The translations under genes and the position numbers were made by a program. Positions 1 through 10,032 of a stretch of 64,000 bases of DNA are shown piece after piece. The notes beneath the pieces are model-generated. The model was given only the letters and a program-made list of their open reading frames with translations. It was not told the DNA's origin and made no database searches. The stretch comes from Utricularia gibba (lineage: Eukaryota; Streptophyta; Magnoliopsida; Lamiales; Lentibulariaceae): contig NEEC01000021.1 in NCBI GenBank assembly GCA_002189035.1, forward strand, positions 1,054,001 through 1,118,000, given 5' to 3'. Within the stretch, counting starts at the first letter, position 1. Every line of letters starts with the position of its first letter.

Positions 1-773
1 GTTACGGGTAAAATCGTATCCGGTGGGAGGCCGATTTAAGGTGATAGGTGCGATCGGGAATGTCACACTTAGTCGCGTTTTTCACGGCTCGTTCAATTGA
101 AGTAAAAGTGAGTGAAGATTTTTACGTAGAAACCGTCGGAAAGCGGAAAAACCACGGAGATACTGGAGCTTACCGGGAAAGATTTCCACTAGATCAAGAT
201 GGCGAAGAGGGGAATACAAGTTCAAAAATCCTCTTTTTCTTTGTCTCCCTGGCGCTCGTCATAATTCCTTCTAGTTATAGGAGAGGTCACTCTGACCGAA
301 TTCTGATGTCTGCAAATATCGATTGCTTTATGCTTCTGCTATGTGATCTCGCTTTTCAGATATTGGCCGTCTATCATGCCGTAATTCGACCACTTTTTAG
401 ACTGTGTCATGCGGCCGTATTTGTCAGATTTCTGACAGATATCGGTCTGTCGACCGGCATTATCCCCCCAAAGTTTCTTTTGACAGCCTTTTAGATGCCG
501 ATTACGTCTGGCCGATTTATCCCCTATCATTCAGCCCTCTGATTCGCCGATATTGGCCCTTCCGGGATAAGTCGGGGAATCAGAATCACCATAATGCCGA
601 CTTTTGAGGGGCCGCCTTCCACAAATGAGCCACAAACCGCTTTGCACCGATACCTCTGCCACGTGTCGGCTCGTAAACATGCCACGTTTTTTCCTGCCCA
701 TCCAGGGTACCTCAAACGTCGTGTCGCTTCGTCTCTCGAATCCTTACATTATAAATATCCGCACCCCTTGTCA
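1..773 (-). repeat. 3' LTR (left copy) of the Ty3/gypsy element
   Basis: The first 530 bases match 9503-10032 at clearly over 90 percent by eye, with scattered substitutions and small indels. The inner border is placed at 773 because on the minus strand a purine-rich tract (complement of 774-797) is followed by TG, giving a TG...CA LTR of about 774 bases. The terminal T of the TGTTACGG end lies just outside the window. The border at 773 is inferred from the tract, not from comparison, because the other LTR is truncated. Confidence 0.8.
749..757 (+). promoter_or_regulatory. TATA box candidate for the antisense gene
   Basis: TTATAAATA reads on the plus strand, opposite to the retroelement, about 20 bases before the inner LTR edge. 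Transcription would start near 780-790, just inside the element, upstream of the plus-strand reading frames at 1000-3255. Position and match to the consensus are the only evidence. Confidence 0.4.
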
Positions 774-797
774 TTTCTCCCCTTTGCTTTCTTCGTT
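774..797 (-). other. Polypurine tract of the Ty3/gypsy element
   Basis: The minus strand here is purine-rich (core AAAGGGGAGAAA) and sits directly before the TG that would start the 3' LTR. This is the expected place for the plus-strand primer of reverse transcription. Confidence 0.55.
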
Positions 798-1024
798 CGC
801 TCGCGAGATTCCAGCGCTCTTTGAACTCCACCGTGCTTGCTGCCGTGTCATCCGCAGGAGATCACAATTTTCCAGGTATCCACTCCTTCTCCGTAACTTT
901 TTGCATCCCTACGGTTGTTTAACTCCCCTTTAGGTCTTCGGGAGTTTTTGACGGGTAGCTACCGCCTTTCTGAGTCGTTTACTCCTAAATTCCGTCTTGT
1001 TCTAGGGTTTGGGGCTTCTTTCGA

Positions 1025-3255
1025 TTTTTCGAAAATGGGTAGGAGATCTAGTGAACTTAACATCCCTCCCTTCACATTCGGTACTCGATTCCTGATGAGT
1101 ATCAACTTTCTCCTGCTCGGGATATCGAAATCCCTTGGGGGATCGTGAGAACCCTTGCCTCCATTCAGTCTTCCGGTCCCGCTCGCCTATTTCGAGAGTG
1201 GTTTACGCTTCCACTCCATCCTTTAATAGTCCGCTTTCTTTACACATTTGCGATTCCGCTTTATTGCCTCGCCCCGAATTCCATATTCTGCTTCACTACC
1301 TTCCTCTTCTATTCGGCCGGTATGGATCCGGTTATGACTCTAATAGACTTTCTCCATCTCTTCAAGGTTGCCGTGCGTAAAGCGAAGTCCCCGATGGATG
1401 GCCGATCTCATTTTCAGTTCCGCCGATTTGAAGATAACCCCACTTTGTTGTTAAGGCCCCCGATACCCACCATGATTGGTGGTCTTCTTTTGTTTGGGTA
1501 GCTCCCCTCTGGGTTCTCGGTGGAACTTCCCAGTCGATCCTCCAACTCCTTTCCGGATCAAAATCTTTGGTGCGTATCGGTCTTCTTCCGAATCTCGTGA
1601 AGTTCTGTATGAGAGGCTTAGTCGAGGCTCAGTTCGGTACGAGTCTCGTGCCTTGATGTTCTCGGGTGAGTCGCTGAAAAGATCAGATATTATCGGTCGT
1701 TCTTGAGACCCCATTGGCCCGATATCATTCCTTTCGACGGTGCCTATTCGAGAAACATTCCTCTTGACCCCCCTCCATCACTTCCTCTTGTTTCGGCTTC
1801 ATCCCGATCCCCCCACCTGTTCAAACGGGGCCCCCAAGAAAAAGAAGAGGGTTAAAGCACTCGCGCACAAACCCTCAAAGTGGTAAAGAGGTAGTTGGGC
1901 TCAGCTTTCCCGAGTTTCAGAATCGGCACTATGCCTTATTGCTTTTCCTACTTTCGTTTTCAGCTGAAGAGATGGCTCGGAGAAACTCCCTGGAAGATTC
2001 GGTGATGGCGCGGTTCTCTACCGAGATGCAGAGGGCCAGGAACCCGAGGTGCCCTCCCCTGCACAGGTCTGTCTTCTATCTAACAGTTACCGTGAATTCC
2101 CGTTTATAATCTTTTTTCGGTTTTTCTTCTAGATTGCTACCTTTGGGGCTCATCCGGATGCCGCCGATCTCTCCTCGGGGGAGGATCAAGTGGTAGAAGT
2201 CTCCGAGACTTAGGAGTTGACTCCTCGTCCTTCAGCCAGAAAAGGGAAAGAGAAACTTCCACCATCACCCAATCTCACCGATGCTCCCATTCCTGATGCG
2301 AGGTTCTTTTCGGCTGATGCTTCGACATCAGCTCCCCCATTCGAGATATAGAGGGATTCTGCCCTTGTGGAAGTAAGGGATAACCCGGTGCCCCCTCCAC
2401 CTTCAGTTCCAGCTGAACTAAGGAGAATCCTGGATGGAGCTATGCCTAGTACCTCGGACGTTCGGCCGGAGACGGTACTTGAAGGGATCTGGCAGGTACG
2501 CATCCCGTTTCCTCTTCTAAATTCTAAGTAGTCGGTTCTTGACTTGGCAATATTCCTTCAGGCTTTAACTCTTGGGTGGAGAGTGGTTAGAGAGATTGGT
2601 TCTCAATCGGAGGCAGTCTCTCGACTTCAAGCCCAGGTTGTGGCTCAGGAGTCCAGATAAAGTTGCTAGAGGAGGAGGGGAGTTCGCTGAAGACCGTTTT
2701 AGGGAAACGCACCCGCCAGGAGGAAGAATTGCGGAATGTGATCGAGGAAATGGGAAAGGCGGTTGACGACGCTAAATCGGAGAGAGAAGGCTTCAAAGTC
2801 CGATTTGAGGAGAAGCGGAGTTAGAGCATTCCAGGGGCCGCATCTTGGCATTAGAGGCCGAATTGCTTGATCAACAAGCATCTCCGCGGGTCTTCTGAAT
2901 GATTTTGTCAACTCGGCCTGTTTCGCCGAACTCTCCGATATCTATGCAGAGACTTAATCGGCTTACTTCTATACCGTCAGAGGCGACAGTTCAGCCGGAA
3001 TTTGGGCTTTCAATCATGGATCTACGCTTCGATAGGGTAAACCCCTTGACGAAGGATGAGAACATGCTTGATGTTATCGCGGATACTTTCCAGGCCCCAG
3101 AGTTCGGGTTCGAAGCTGATCGGGAGCGGCTGATTGCGCTGATTCGGGCGAGGATAGGGCGAGAGAATGATGCCAAGTTGAGAGCCAGGATAGAGCGACA
3201 TACCGGTTCCTCTACCAATCCTCCCGTTAATCCCCCATCTCCCCCTGTACTTTAA
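1025..3255 (+). CDS. Antisense gene of the Tat element (Transposase_28-like, broken)
   Basis: Plus-strand reading frames lie between the polypurine tract and integrase, antisense to gag-pol. The best segment, frame 1073-1501, contains an LPLHP block followed by a PNS block. That fits my recollection of the plant 'putative gypsy type transposon' family (Transposase_28). A start around 1035 (MGRRSSELNIPP) is out of frame with it, so a frame break near 1070 is needed. Further exon-like blocks occur at 1970-2070, 2135-2215 and 2572-3255, with a GT after 2070 and a pyrimidine tract plus AG before 2135. The last block ends at 3255 after a charged stretch and a proline-rich tail. Extra antisense ORFs at this place are documented for Tat elements, but their function is unknown. 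Exon borders are approximate. Confidence 0.5.
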
Positions 3256-4046
3256 TAACTTTTTTAACTTGGTGTATTTTTCTCCTCTGCGTGGGGTTTC
3301 TTGAACATTTTTGATATCCCAATTCGGGATTTCTTCTAATTTACTCCATTTTTTGCGCATCATTTCTGCCTTTGATGATATCACATTTCGGGGGGAACCC
3401 CGAGTTGGTTTGTTATGTCTATCACGTGCTTAGACTTGGAAGTTTCGCCTATGCTTTTGTGATCCGGGGGCGGGTATCTCTTCGTCAACCCTTTAGTTGG
3501 GCTTTTTAATTTCCGTTTGCCTTAGTATTTCCTCATGCGAGCTGAACTGCTGCTAAGGAAGTAGGTCGGAACCCCTCATGAGTTGAGCAACTTCCCCAAT
3601 CCGGAAGGGCCCTCTTCTGGCCGAACCCCATTGGGTGGATTTGCTTTGGGTGCTCTTGTCGTCTCGAGATTTCGACAATAAGTTCAATACTTAAGGGCTT
3701 TTCAGGACTTACGCATGCGGTTTACGGGAACCGGTGCCCGAATTATACCAGAGCTTATTCTTGTCACCGACTTATGCCTGGGTTTGGGGGATCACTTGTA
3801 TATATATCGGGGAGATCCCGAGTTGGTTTGCTGTGTCCTGCAGGGGATTTGCCTGGGCTCGCGTTGTTTGGCCAGGGCTTGTGGTTTAAATCTTTTAGGG
3901 TCTGCTTGGGCTTACTCAACTCGGCCAGGGCTTATGGTTTCGTTTACTCATCTCCACTTTGGAGGAATTTACAGGCACTTGAGTGTTTTGAGGAAGAGAA
4001 TACCGAATTCTGCACACTCCTGTGATGGAGATTGACATTGACCCAG
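3256..4046. other. Untranslated spacer of the retroelement
   Basis: I see no convincing coding frame between the end of the antisense gene and the integrase C-terminus. Two short related blocks occur, both containing CCCGAGTTGGTTTG, near 3400 and 3818. A second pair built on CCAGGGCTT...GGTTT lies near 3871 and 3926. They look like internal duplications. Confidence 0.45.
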
Positions 4047-7000
4047 TTAGGTGTAGAATTTCTTTAGGTGTGATGCATTCCACGACCTTGAGAATTCCAC
4101 GCCGTCTAATTGTTCTAGACGATACGCTCCTTTTCCGATTACCCTTGAAATCCGATAAGGGCCTTCCCACTTGCGATCTAATTTTCCAACATATCTCTCT
4201 GGTTGAATGCTTCGGAGCACCAAATCTCCCTCAGAGAATTCCCTTGGGGACACCGACTTGTTATATCTCTTCTCCGTTCTCCTCTGATGAGCCCCTAGTC
4301 GGCTATAGATGCTTTGCCGTTTTTCTTCCAACAGTTCCAACTCCAGTTTTCACAGGTCAGCATTTTCTTTTTCATTATAATGTTCCACCCGGTAGCTCTT
4401 CAGGGTTAGTTCGATAGGGCATATGGCTTCTGAACCGTAAACCAATAAGAACGGGGATTCTTCTGTGGTGGTCTGAGGGGTGGTGCGATATGACCACAGC
4501 ACTTCATCCAAGTGATCTGCCCATGACCCTCCAAAATCTTCAAGCTTAGTTTTCATTCCTAGCCTGAGCGTTCGATTCGTTACCTCTGTGAGACCATTGC
4601 TCTGCAGGTGATATACCGAGGTGAAGTTTTGCTTGACCATATATTTATCCAGGAATGCCTCCATTCTTCCTCCAACGAATTGGGTTCCATTATCGGTCAC
4701 TAGTTCTTGAGGGAACCCGAACCGGATGAAGATATTTCTCCACAAAAACCGACTCTGATATTTTTGCCACGGCTTCGGCCTCCACCAATTTGGATAAATA
4801 CTCGACTCCCACGATGACAAATTTCCTTTGGCTCGAGGTTTGGGGGAACGCCCTATAATATCCACTCCCCATCGATCGAATGGGCATGAGAATGGAAGAG
4901 AGGTCAGGTTATTTACCGCTTTCTCGATGTACTCGCATGATATTTGCATACTTTGCATTTGTTCACCATTTTGGTAATATCCCGCTCCATAGTTGGCCAA
5001 TAATACCCGGTTCTCAAGGCTTTCCTGCATAAGAATCGTATCCCGACGTGGCTGCCACATTCCCCTTCATGCAGATCGGTTATAAGTTCTTGAGAATGCT
5101 TTGACCCGATACACTTCAAGAGGGGTCCAACTAAGGATCTGCGATAGAGAATTCCATTTACCAGTGTATATCTCTTTGCTCTAATCTCTAACCGTTGGGC
5201 TTCGATTTATCAGATGGTGTTTCTCCATTTCGTAGATACAAGACGTAGGGGGATGTCCAATCATCGAGGTGACTCAGCTGTGGAGAGATATCATTTCCTG
5301 GTTGCTGGGTAATATAATTCACGGCTTGCAAGGTCGCTGAAGGTTGATCCCGCAACCGAATCGTCACACTTCCCTCAGCTCATGAAACCCTGCAGAAAAT
5401 CGGGCGAGGCTATCTACGGATCCGTTCTCCTCGCGCGCTACATGCGACAGGGTGAATTCCTTGAAGGTTTTTGCCAGCTCCTTTACCTGAATATGGTACA
5501 AGCCATGAGGGAGTCATGGGTCTCGTATTCACCCGAAAACTGTCCTTACACAAGTCGTGAATCAGTGTAGACGTCGAGCTCCGCAACTCCTAGTTCCTTG
5601 GCAATTTTCATTCCTTCAATCAAGGCTTCATATTCAGCCACATTGTTGGAGGCTGGGAATAAGAATTTCACGTGATATAAATGTGTTCCCCGTCCTGGGT
5701 TCGGATGTCTATTCCTCCTCCAGCGCCGTTGTATGTCGAACCATCAACGTGCATGCCCATCGGTCACTGGCTTCTTCAAAACGGTCTATAGACCTGGTAA
5801 TTTCGACCACAAAAGCGGCAAGAGGTTGGGCCTTGATTGCTGTTCTCGATTTAATTTCAATATCCATTGTACTGAATTCGACCGCCCATTTGGCAACCCT
5901 TCCGGAAATCTCTGGTCCAGATAGGATATTCTTTAAAGGCTGATTGATGAATACCACGATTTGCCGATCTTGGAAATATGACCTCAGTTTTGTGGCCGCC
6001 ATCTTCAAAGCCAAGATGAATTTTTCTGTCACCGTATACCGGGTTTCGGCCGGTAACAGAACCTTGCTCACATAATACACCGGCAAGTGTTTTTCTGTCG
6101 AGATGGTTGTCAAACTGCGCTGACTGCAACAGGCAATATAGATAGATATAGTCCTAAGGGCTCTCCTGCTTTCGGAGCCACAAGAAGCGGGTGTGATGAG
6201 AGATATTCCTTGAGTTTTTCAAAGGCAGTCCGGCAATCCTCGTTCCATTCTAAAGCGTTTCCCTTTCGCAAGACCTTGAAGAAGGATGCCGACTTATCGG
6301 CTTACCGAGATATGAAGAGGCTGAGAGCAGTCAATTTACCCGTGAGACTCTGGTACTCCTTGATAGTTCTTGGGGGTTGCATTTCGCATATTGCCTTAAT
6401 CTTCTCGAGGTCAGCCTCGATTCCTCTCTCCGATACATAATGCCCCAGGAATTTTCCGCTTCGCACCCCGAAGCAACATTTCAGTGGGTTGAGTTTTAAC
6501 CCGTATGACCGGCACAGAGAGAAACAAGAATCCAAATACGCTAAGTGGTCTTCTTCATGCATAGATTTTATGATCATATCGTCCACATATACCTCCATCG
6601 AGGTACCGATTTCAGAAAAGAATATTTTATTTACTAACCTCTGATAAGTCGCCCCAGCATTCTTTAGACCGAAAAGCATGGCCTCGTAGCAGTAAACCCT
6701 ATCCTTGGTGTAGAAGGTGGTTTTCGGTTGGTCTCTCTCAGCAACGAAAATTTGGAGGTATCCTGAATAGGCATCCATGGTGTTCAGGAATCGGGATCCG
6801 GCAATGGCGTCCACTAGCTTGTCAATCTTTGGCAAAGGATAAGGGTCCCTTTCGCAGCAGGCGTTGAGGTCGGTGAAGTGAATGCACATCCTCCATTTTC
6901 CCCCGGGCTTACCCACTCGGAGTACTGGATCTTCACATAACCAGCTTCCAAGAGCATAACCAGCTTCCAAGAGCTCCCTTGTTTTTTCTTTGATAATTCT

Positions 7001-7927
7001 TTTCCTTTGAGAAATGCCGTTGCTTCTGCTGAACCGGTTTTTGCCCCCGGGTAGGTATCAATGTGATGCTCGGCAACGGATCTATCAATGCCTACAAAGT
7101 CTGTAGCAGTCCAGGAAAAATATCGGCGTTCTTCATCAAAAGTTCAACTAACCTCTTCTCAAATCCGGTGTCCAGATTAGCACCAATGCGGGTTGCTTTC
7201 TGCGTATCTTTTGGTACTAGTTGCACCGACTTGTACCCTACTGGTTCCATTGCTTGTCTGGGGGGTTCTCGGGGTTCCTTTTCTACCATCATCACTCTCG
7301 GCTTTTTCGCGCAGGGGTCTTGGTAGGAAAATACATAACAGGACCGAGCGGTTGGTTGGTCGATGCCCATCGTGCAAATGCCCCTCGAAGTCGGGAATTT
7401 AATTTTCAAATGCACAGTGGAGGGTATCATACTGAATTGGTTGATGCCGGGTCGCCCGAGGATGATGTTGTATGAGATCTCTGAATCTAGATCAAGAATT
7501 CCAACCTCTCGGTTCGGTTCTGCCCTGCCGCTCCGAATGTTACGGGCAAGGTTATTTTCCTGATAGTTTGCACGGCCCGCTGATCGAAGGCATATAACTC
7601 CATTCGCACGTGGCGGATGTTTCCCTCGTTGGATGATGCCAGTAACTCGGCTACTTCCTTCTTCATGATGTTGCAGAAGGATCCTTGATCAATAAGAATC
7701 CTTCTTACCTTGGTGCTCCTGCATATTTTCGATACCACCAAAGGTTCATCTCTTGCAGTTGGGGCGATTGGGACGCCTCGGCCGAAGAAGCTGATCTCTT
7801 CTTTTTCCCAAGCAGTTTTCTCAGTTGGACCATTTCCGATCTTGAAAACTTCTCCTCTTCTGGCTTCATCCAAATATCTCTTCCGCGCTTTTTCGGATAC
7901 ATCCATTTCGGTCCCTCCGGATATCAC
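4047..7927 (-). pseudogene. pol: pol region: protease, RT, RNase H, archaeal RNase H, integrase (broken frames)
   Basis: On the minus strand 7487-7927 holds the protease with a DQGS-type active-site block. 6302-6970 is reverse transcriptase with the YVDD catalytic box, preceded by a broken N-terminal part up to about 7100. 5709-6113 is the standard RNase H. About 5560-5730 is a second, archaeal-type RNase H (see its own entry). 4913-5119 is the integrase zinc-binding region (H...H, then KCKVCK). 4350-4890 is the integrase core with a TDNGTQF block and a later glutamate in a NGLTE block. 4047-4340 is the integrase C-terminus, and I see no chromodomain. At least five frame changes separate these parts, so no complete polyprotein is encoded as read. 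Confidence 0.9.
5557..5730 (-). pseudogene. Archaeal-type second RNase H domain
   Basis: In a frame different from the preceding RNase H, the minus strand reads an HVDGST block followed by GAGGGI. After another frame change it reads a segment with ASNNVAEYEALIEG. These are the hallmark blocks of the extra RNase H that Tat-lineage elements carry between the normal RNase H and integrase. The frame changes once within the domain, near 5675-5690, so the copy is not intact. Confidence 0.75.
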
Positions 7928-8470
7928 ATGGATTTCCCGAATGTAGGGGGACTACCTTGCATTTGGTGTGAATTCCGTGAACTTTCTGGTATGTCTTGTC
8001 CTCCTCCGAGATTCGGTTCCCTGCTGGCTCTCGAGTCTTCCTCACTGGTTTTGGGGGGAACTTCGGATATCGGTTACCTTCATTCCCGGTTCGTTCGTTA
8101 CGCCTTCTTTTCCGGTCCGTCATCGATGCGGGGTTTCGTATTGCGTTGCTCATTTCCCGCCAGCATGATATTGCTCGATCATCCTTTTCATTACTCAGCA
8201 GTTTGCAGTATCATGCCCGTTGGTCTTGTGTATTTCGTAGTAGATATATGTTCTGGTTGGTTCCACCTGATATATTTCATGGCGCTTGCTGCGGGCTCGG
8301 CGGGCTCGGACGGATCTCCACGCGGCTTTTCATCTCGGCCCTGAGGTCGTCGTCAACTCGAATGTACTTCATGATTTTCCTTAGCAATTCTCCGAGATTC
8401 TTTTTGGGGACTTTGATAGACTCTGTCCCAATTTCGATGTTCCTAAGGCCCGTTTCATTATTTTCACCCT

Positions 8471-9424
8471 CTACTTTAAATCCAGCTGGACGTCTTGCGC
8501 TTGACAGCTACATCGGTCGATGAACCTTCTCAAACTCTCTTTTCGGTGGTCATACCGAACAGAGTATAATGCTGCCTTTGAAGGTGGAGCTTCGATGTTG
8601 ACAGCGTATCGAGTAGTGAAAAGCAGCACTAACTCCCGATAATATGCCACGCTGCATGGTTCTAACTGTTTGAACCATGTCTTTGCTCCTTTTTGGAGCG
8701 AGCAAGCGAATAGCTTACACTTCATGGCCTCTGAATGTCAAACCGTGGACATCCTCATATCGAAGTCGGTTACGTGCAATATGAGGTCCCCTTTCCTGTC
8801 ATACGTGGGTAATCTGTTGGGACCCTGAATCCTCTCTCGGGTTCTTCCTCGACTAAATCGTCCGAGAAGGGGTCAAAACGCAGCGTTGTGATCCCAGCTG
8901 CTCCCTCAACCCCACTCTTCAAGGCCAAAGCGATGTCGGCCAGAACGTCCCCAAACCTGGTAGATACGTTCTGATCGAAAACGTCCTTGAAGCCCCTATC
9001 CTCTCTTCTCCCCGTCGATCTCCGCTTGTTGATAAGTCTTCTCCTCTCGCAGATCTGATCTAACTCTCTCTTCAGCTCTCCTTTCCTTTCTTCCAAGATT
9101 TTTCCAGCCATGTTTTCCCTATTAGTTCCTGGCTCATATATGACTTGGTTGCACCTCTTTCTTCGCAGCATCTCCTCCTCGATTTCGGATTCAGTCTCCG
9201 TATCCGGGGGTAATCCAGAATAAGAGGTTGCTTCTCCGTTCGTGGTGCAGTTTTGGGTGTTCCCTCCTGGGCGTTGGAGTTGAACCTGAAGGTGCCCGGA
9301 GGTCGGCGAGGATTTCCGTTAGCAGGGCCTTCAGTTGCTCCCTGCTGGTGATCATAAGGCCGAGGTCTCGAGCGTCGGCGCTTTCGTCCTGAGCCGGGTC
9401 GGTGGCTGTGCTATTTTCCGCCAT
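8471..9424 (-). pseudogene. gag: gag region (broken frames)
   Basis: The minus strand starts with a short N-terminal frame at 9424 (MAENSTATDPAQDE...), continues in another frame at 8770-9171 (charged, helix-rich), and then reads 8471-8725. That last part holds the retrotransposon gag core: small hydrophobic positions, GAKTWF, LF..RY and an ESLRRFI block. It lies directly inside the 5' LTR, as gag should. The frame changes make it non-functional as read. Confidence 0.8.
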
Positions 9425-9480
9425 GATCCGTGATTAACGGGTGGCTCCTGTGGGTTTCTCAAGTGGGGCTGTGGAACGTC

Positions 9481-9498
9481 GCCCCACGGTGGGCGCCA
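9481..9498 (-). other. Primer-binding site
   Basis: Reading on the minus strand, the LTR end CCGTAACA is followed after a few bases by TGGCGCCCACCGTGGGGC. This TGGCGCC-starting site beside the 5' LTR is typical of plant Ty3/gypsy elements. I do not assign the priming tRNA. Confidence 0.8.
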
Positions 9499-9502
9499 AT
9501 AA

Positions 9503-10032
9503 TGTTACGGGTAAAATCGGTATCCAGTGGGAGGATGATTTAAGGTGATAGGTGCGATCATGAATGTCACACTTAGTCACGTTTTTCACGGCTGGTTCAA
9601 TTGAAGTAAAAGTGAGCGAAGATTTTTACGTGGAAACCGCCGAAAGCGGAAAAACTACGGAGCTACCGGAGCTCACCGGAAAGATTTCCACTAGGTCAAG
9701 ATGGCGAAGAGGGGAATACAAGTTCAAAAATCCTCTTTTTCTTTGTCTCCCTGGCGCTCGTCATAATTCCTTCTAGTTATAGGAGAGCTCACTCTGACCG
9801 AATTCTGATGTCTGCAAATATCGGTTGTTTTCTGCTCCTGCTATGCGATCTTGCTTTTCAGATATTGGCCGTCTGTCATGCCGTAATTCGACCACTTTTC
9901 AGACTGTGCCATGCGGCCATATCTGTCAGATTTCTGACAGATATCGGTCTGTCGATCGGCATTATCCCCCCATAATCTCTTTTGGCAGCCTTTTAGATGC
10001 TGATTACGCCTGGTCGATTTATCCCCTATCAT
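9503..10032 (-). repeat. 5' LTR (right copy), truncated
   Basis: It starts TGTTACGG at the primer-binding-site side and follows the left LTR closely until ...CCCCTATCATT. After 10032 the sequence becomes unrelated AT-rich DNA. About 240 bases of the outer LTR end are missing, compared with the 773-base left copy. Confidence 0.88.

Larger units (their letters stand above)
1..10032 (-). mobile_element. Ty3/gypsy LTR retrotransposon, Tat-type, decayed
   Basis: Two near-identical direct repeats (1-773 and 9503-10032) flank an interior whose minus strand encodes, in order, gag, aspartic protease, reverse transcriptase, RNase H, a second archaeal-type RNase H and integrase. RT before integrase defines Ty3/gypsy. 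A second RNase H of the HVDGS...GAGGGI type and an antisense gene next to the 3' LTR are known features of the Tat lineage (Retand/Ogre/Grande group). A primer-binding site abuts the right LTR and a polypurine tract abuts the left one, so the 5' LTR is at the right. Coding frames are broken several times, so it is not autonomous as read. The 5' LTR lacks its outer part and the left end lies at the window edge, so no target-site duplication can be checked. Confidence 0.93.
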
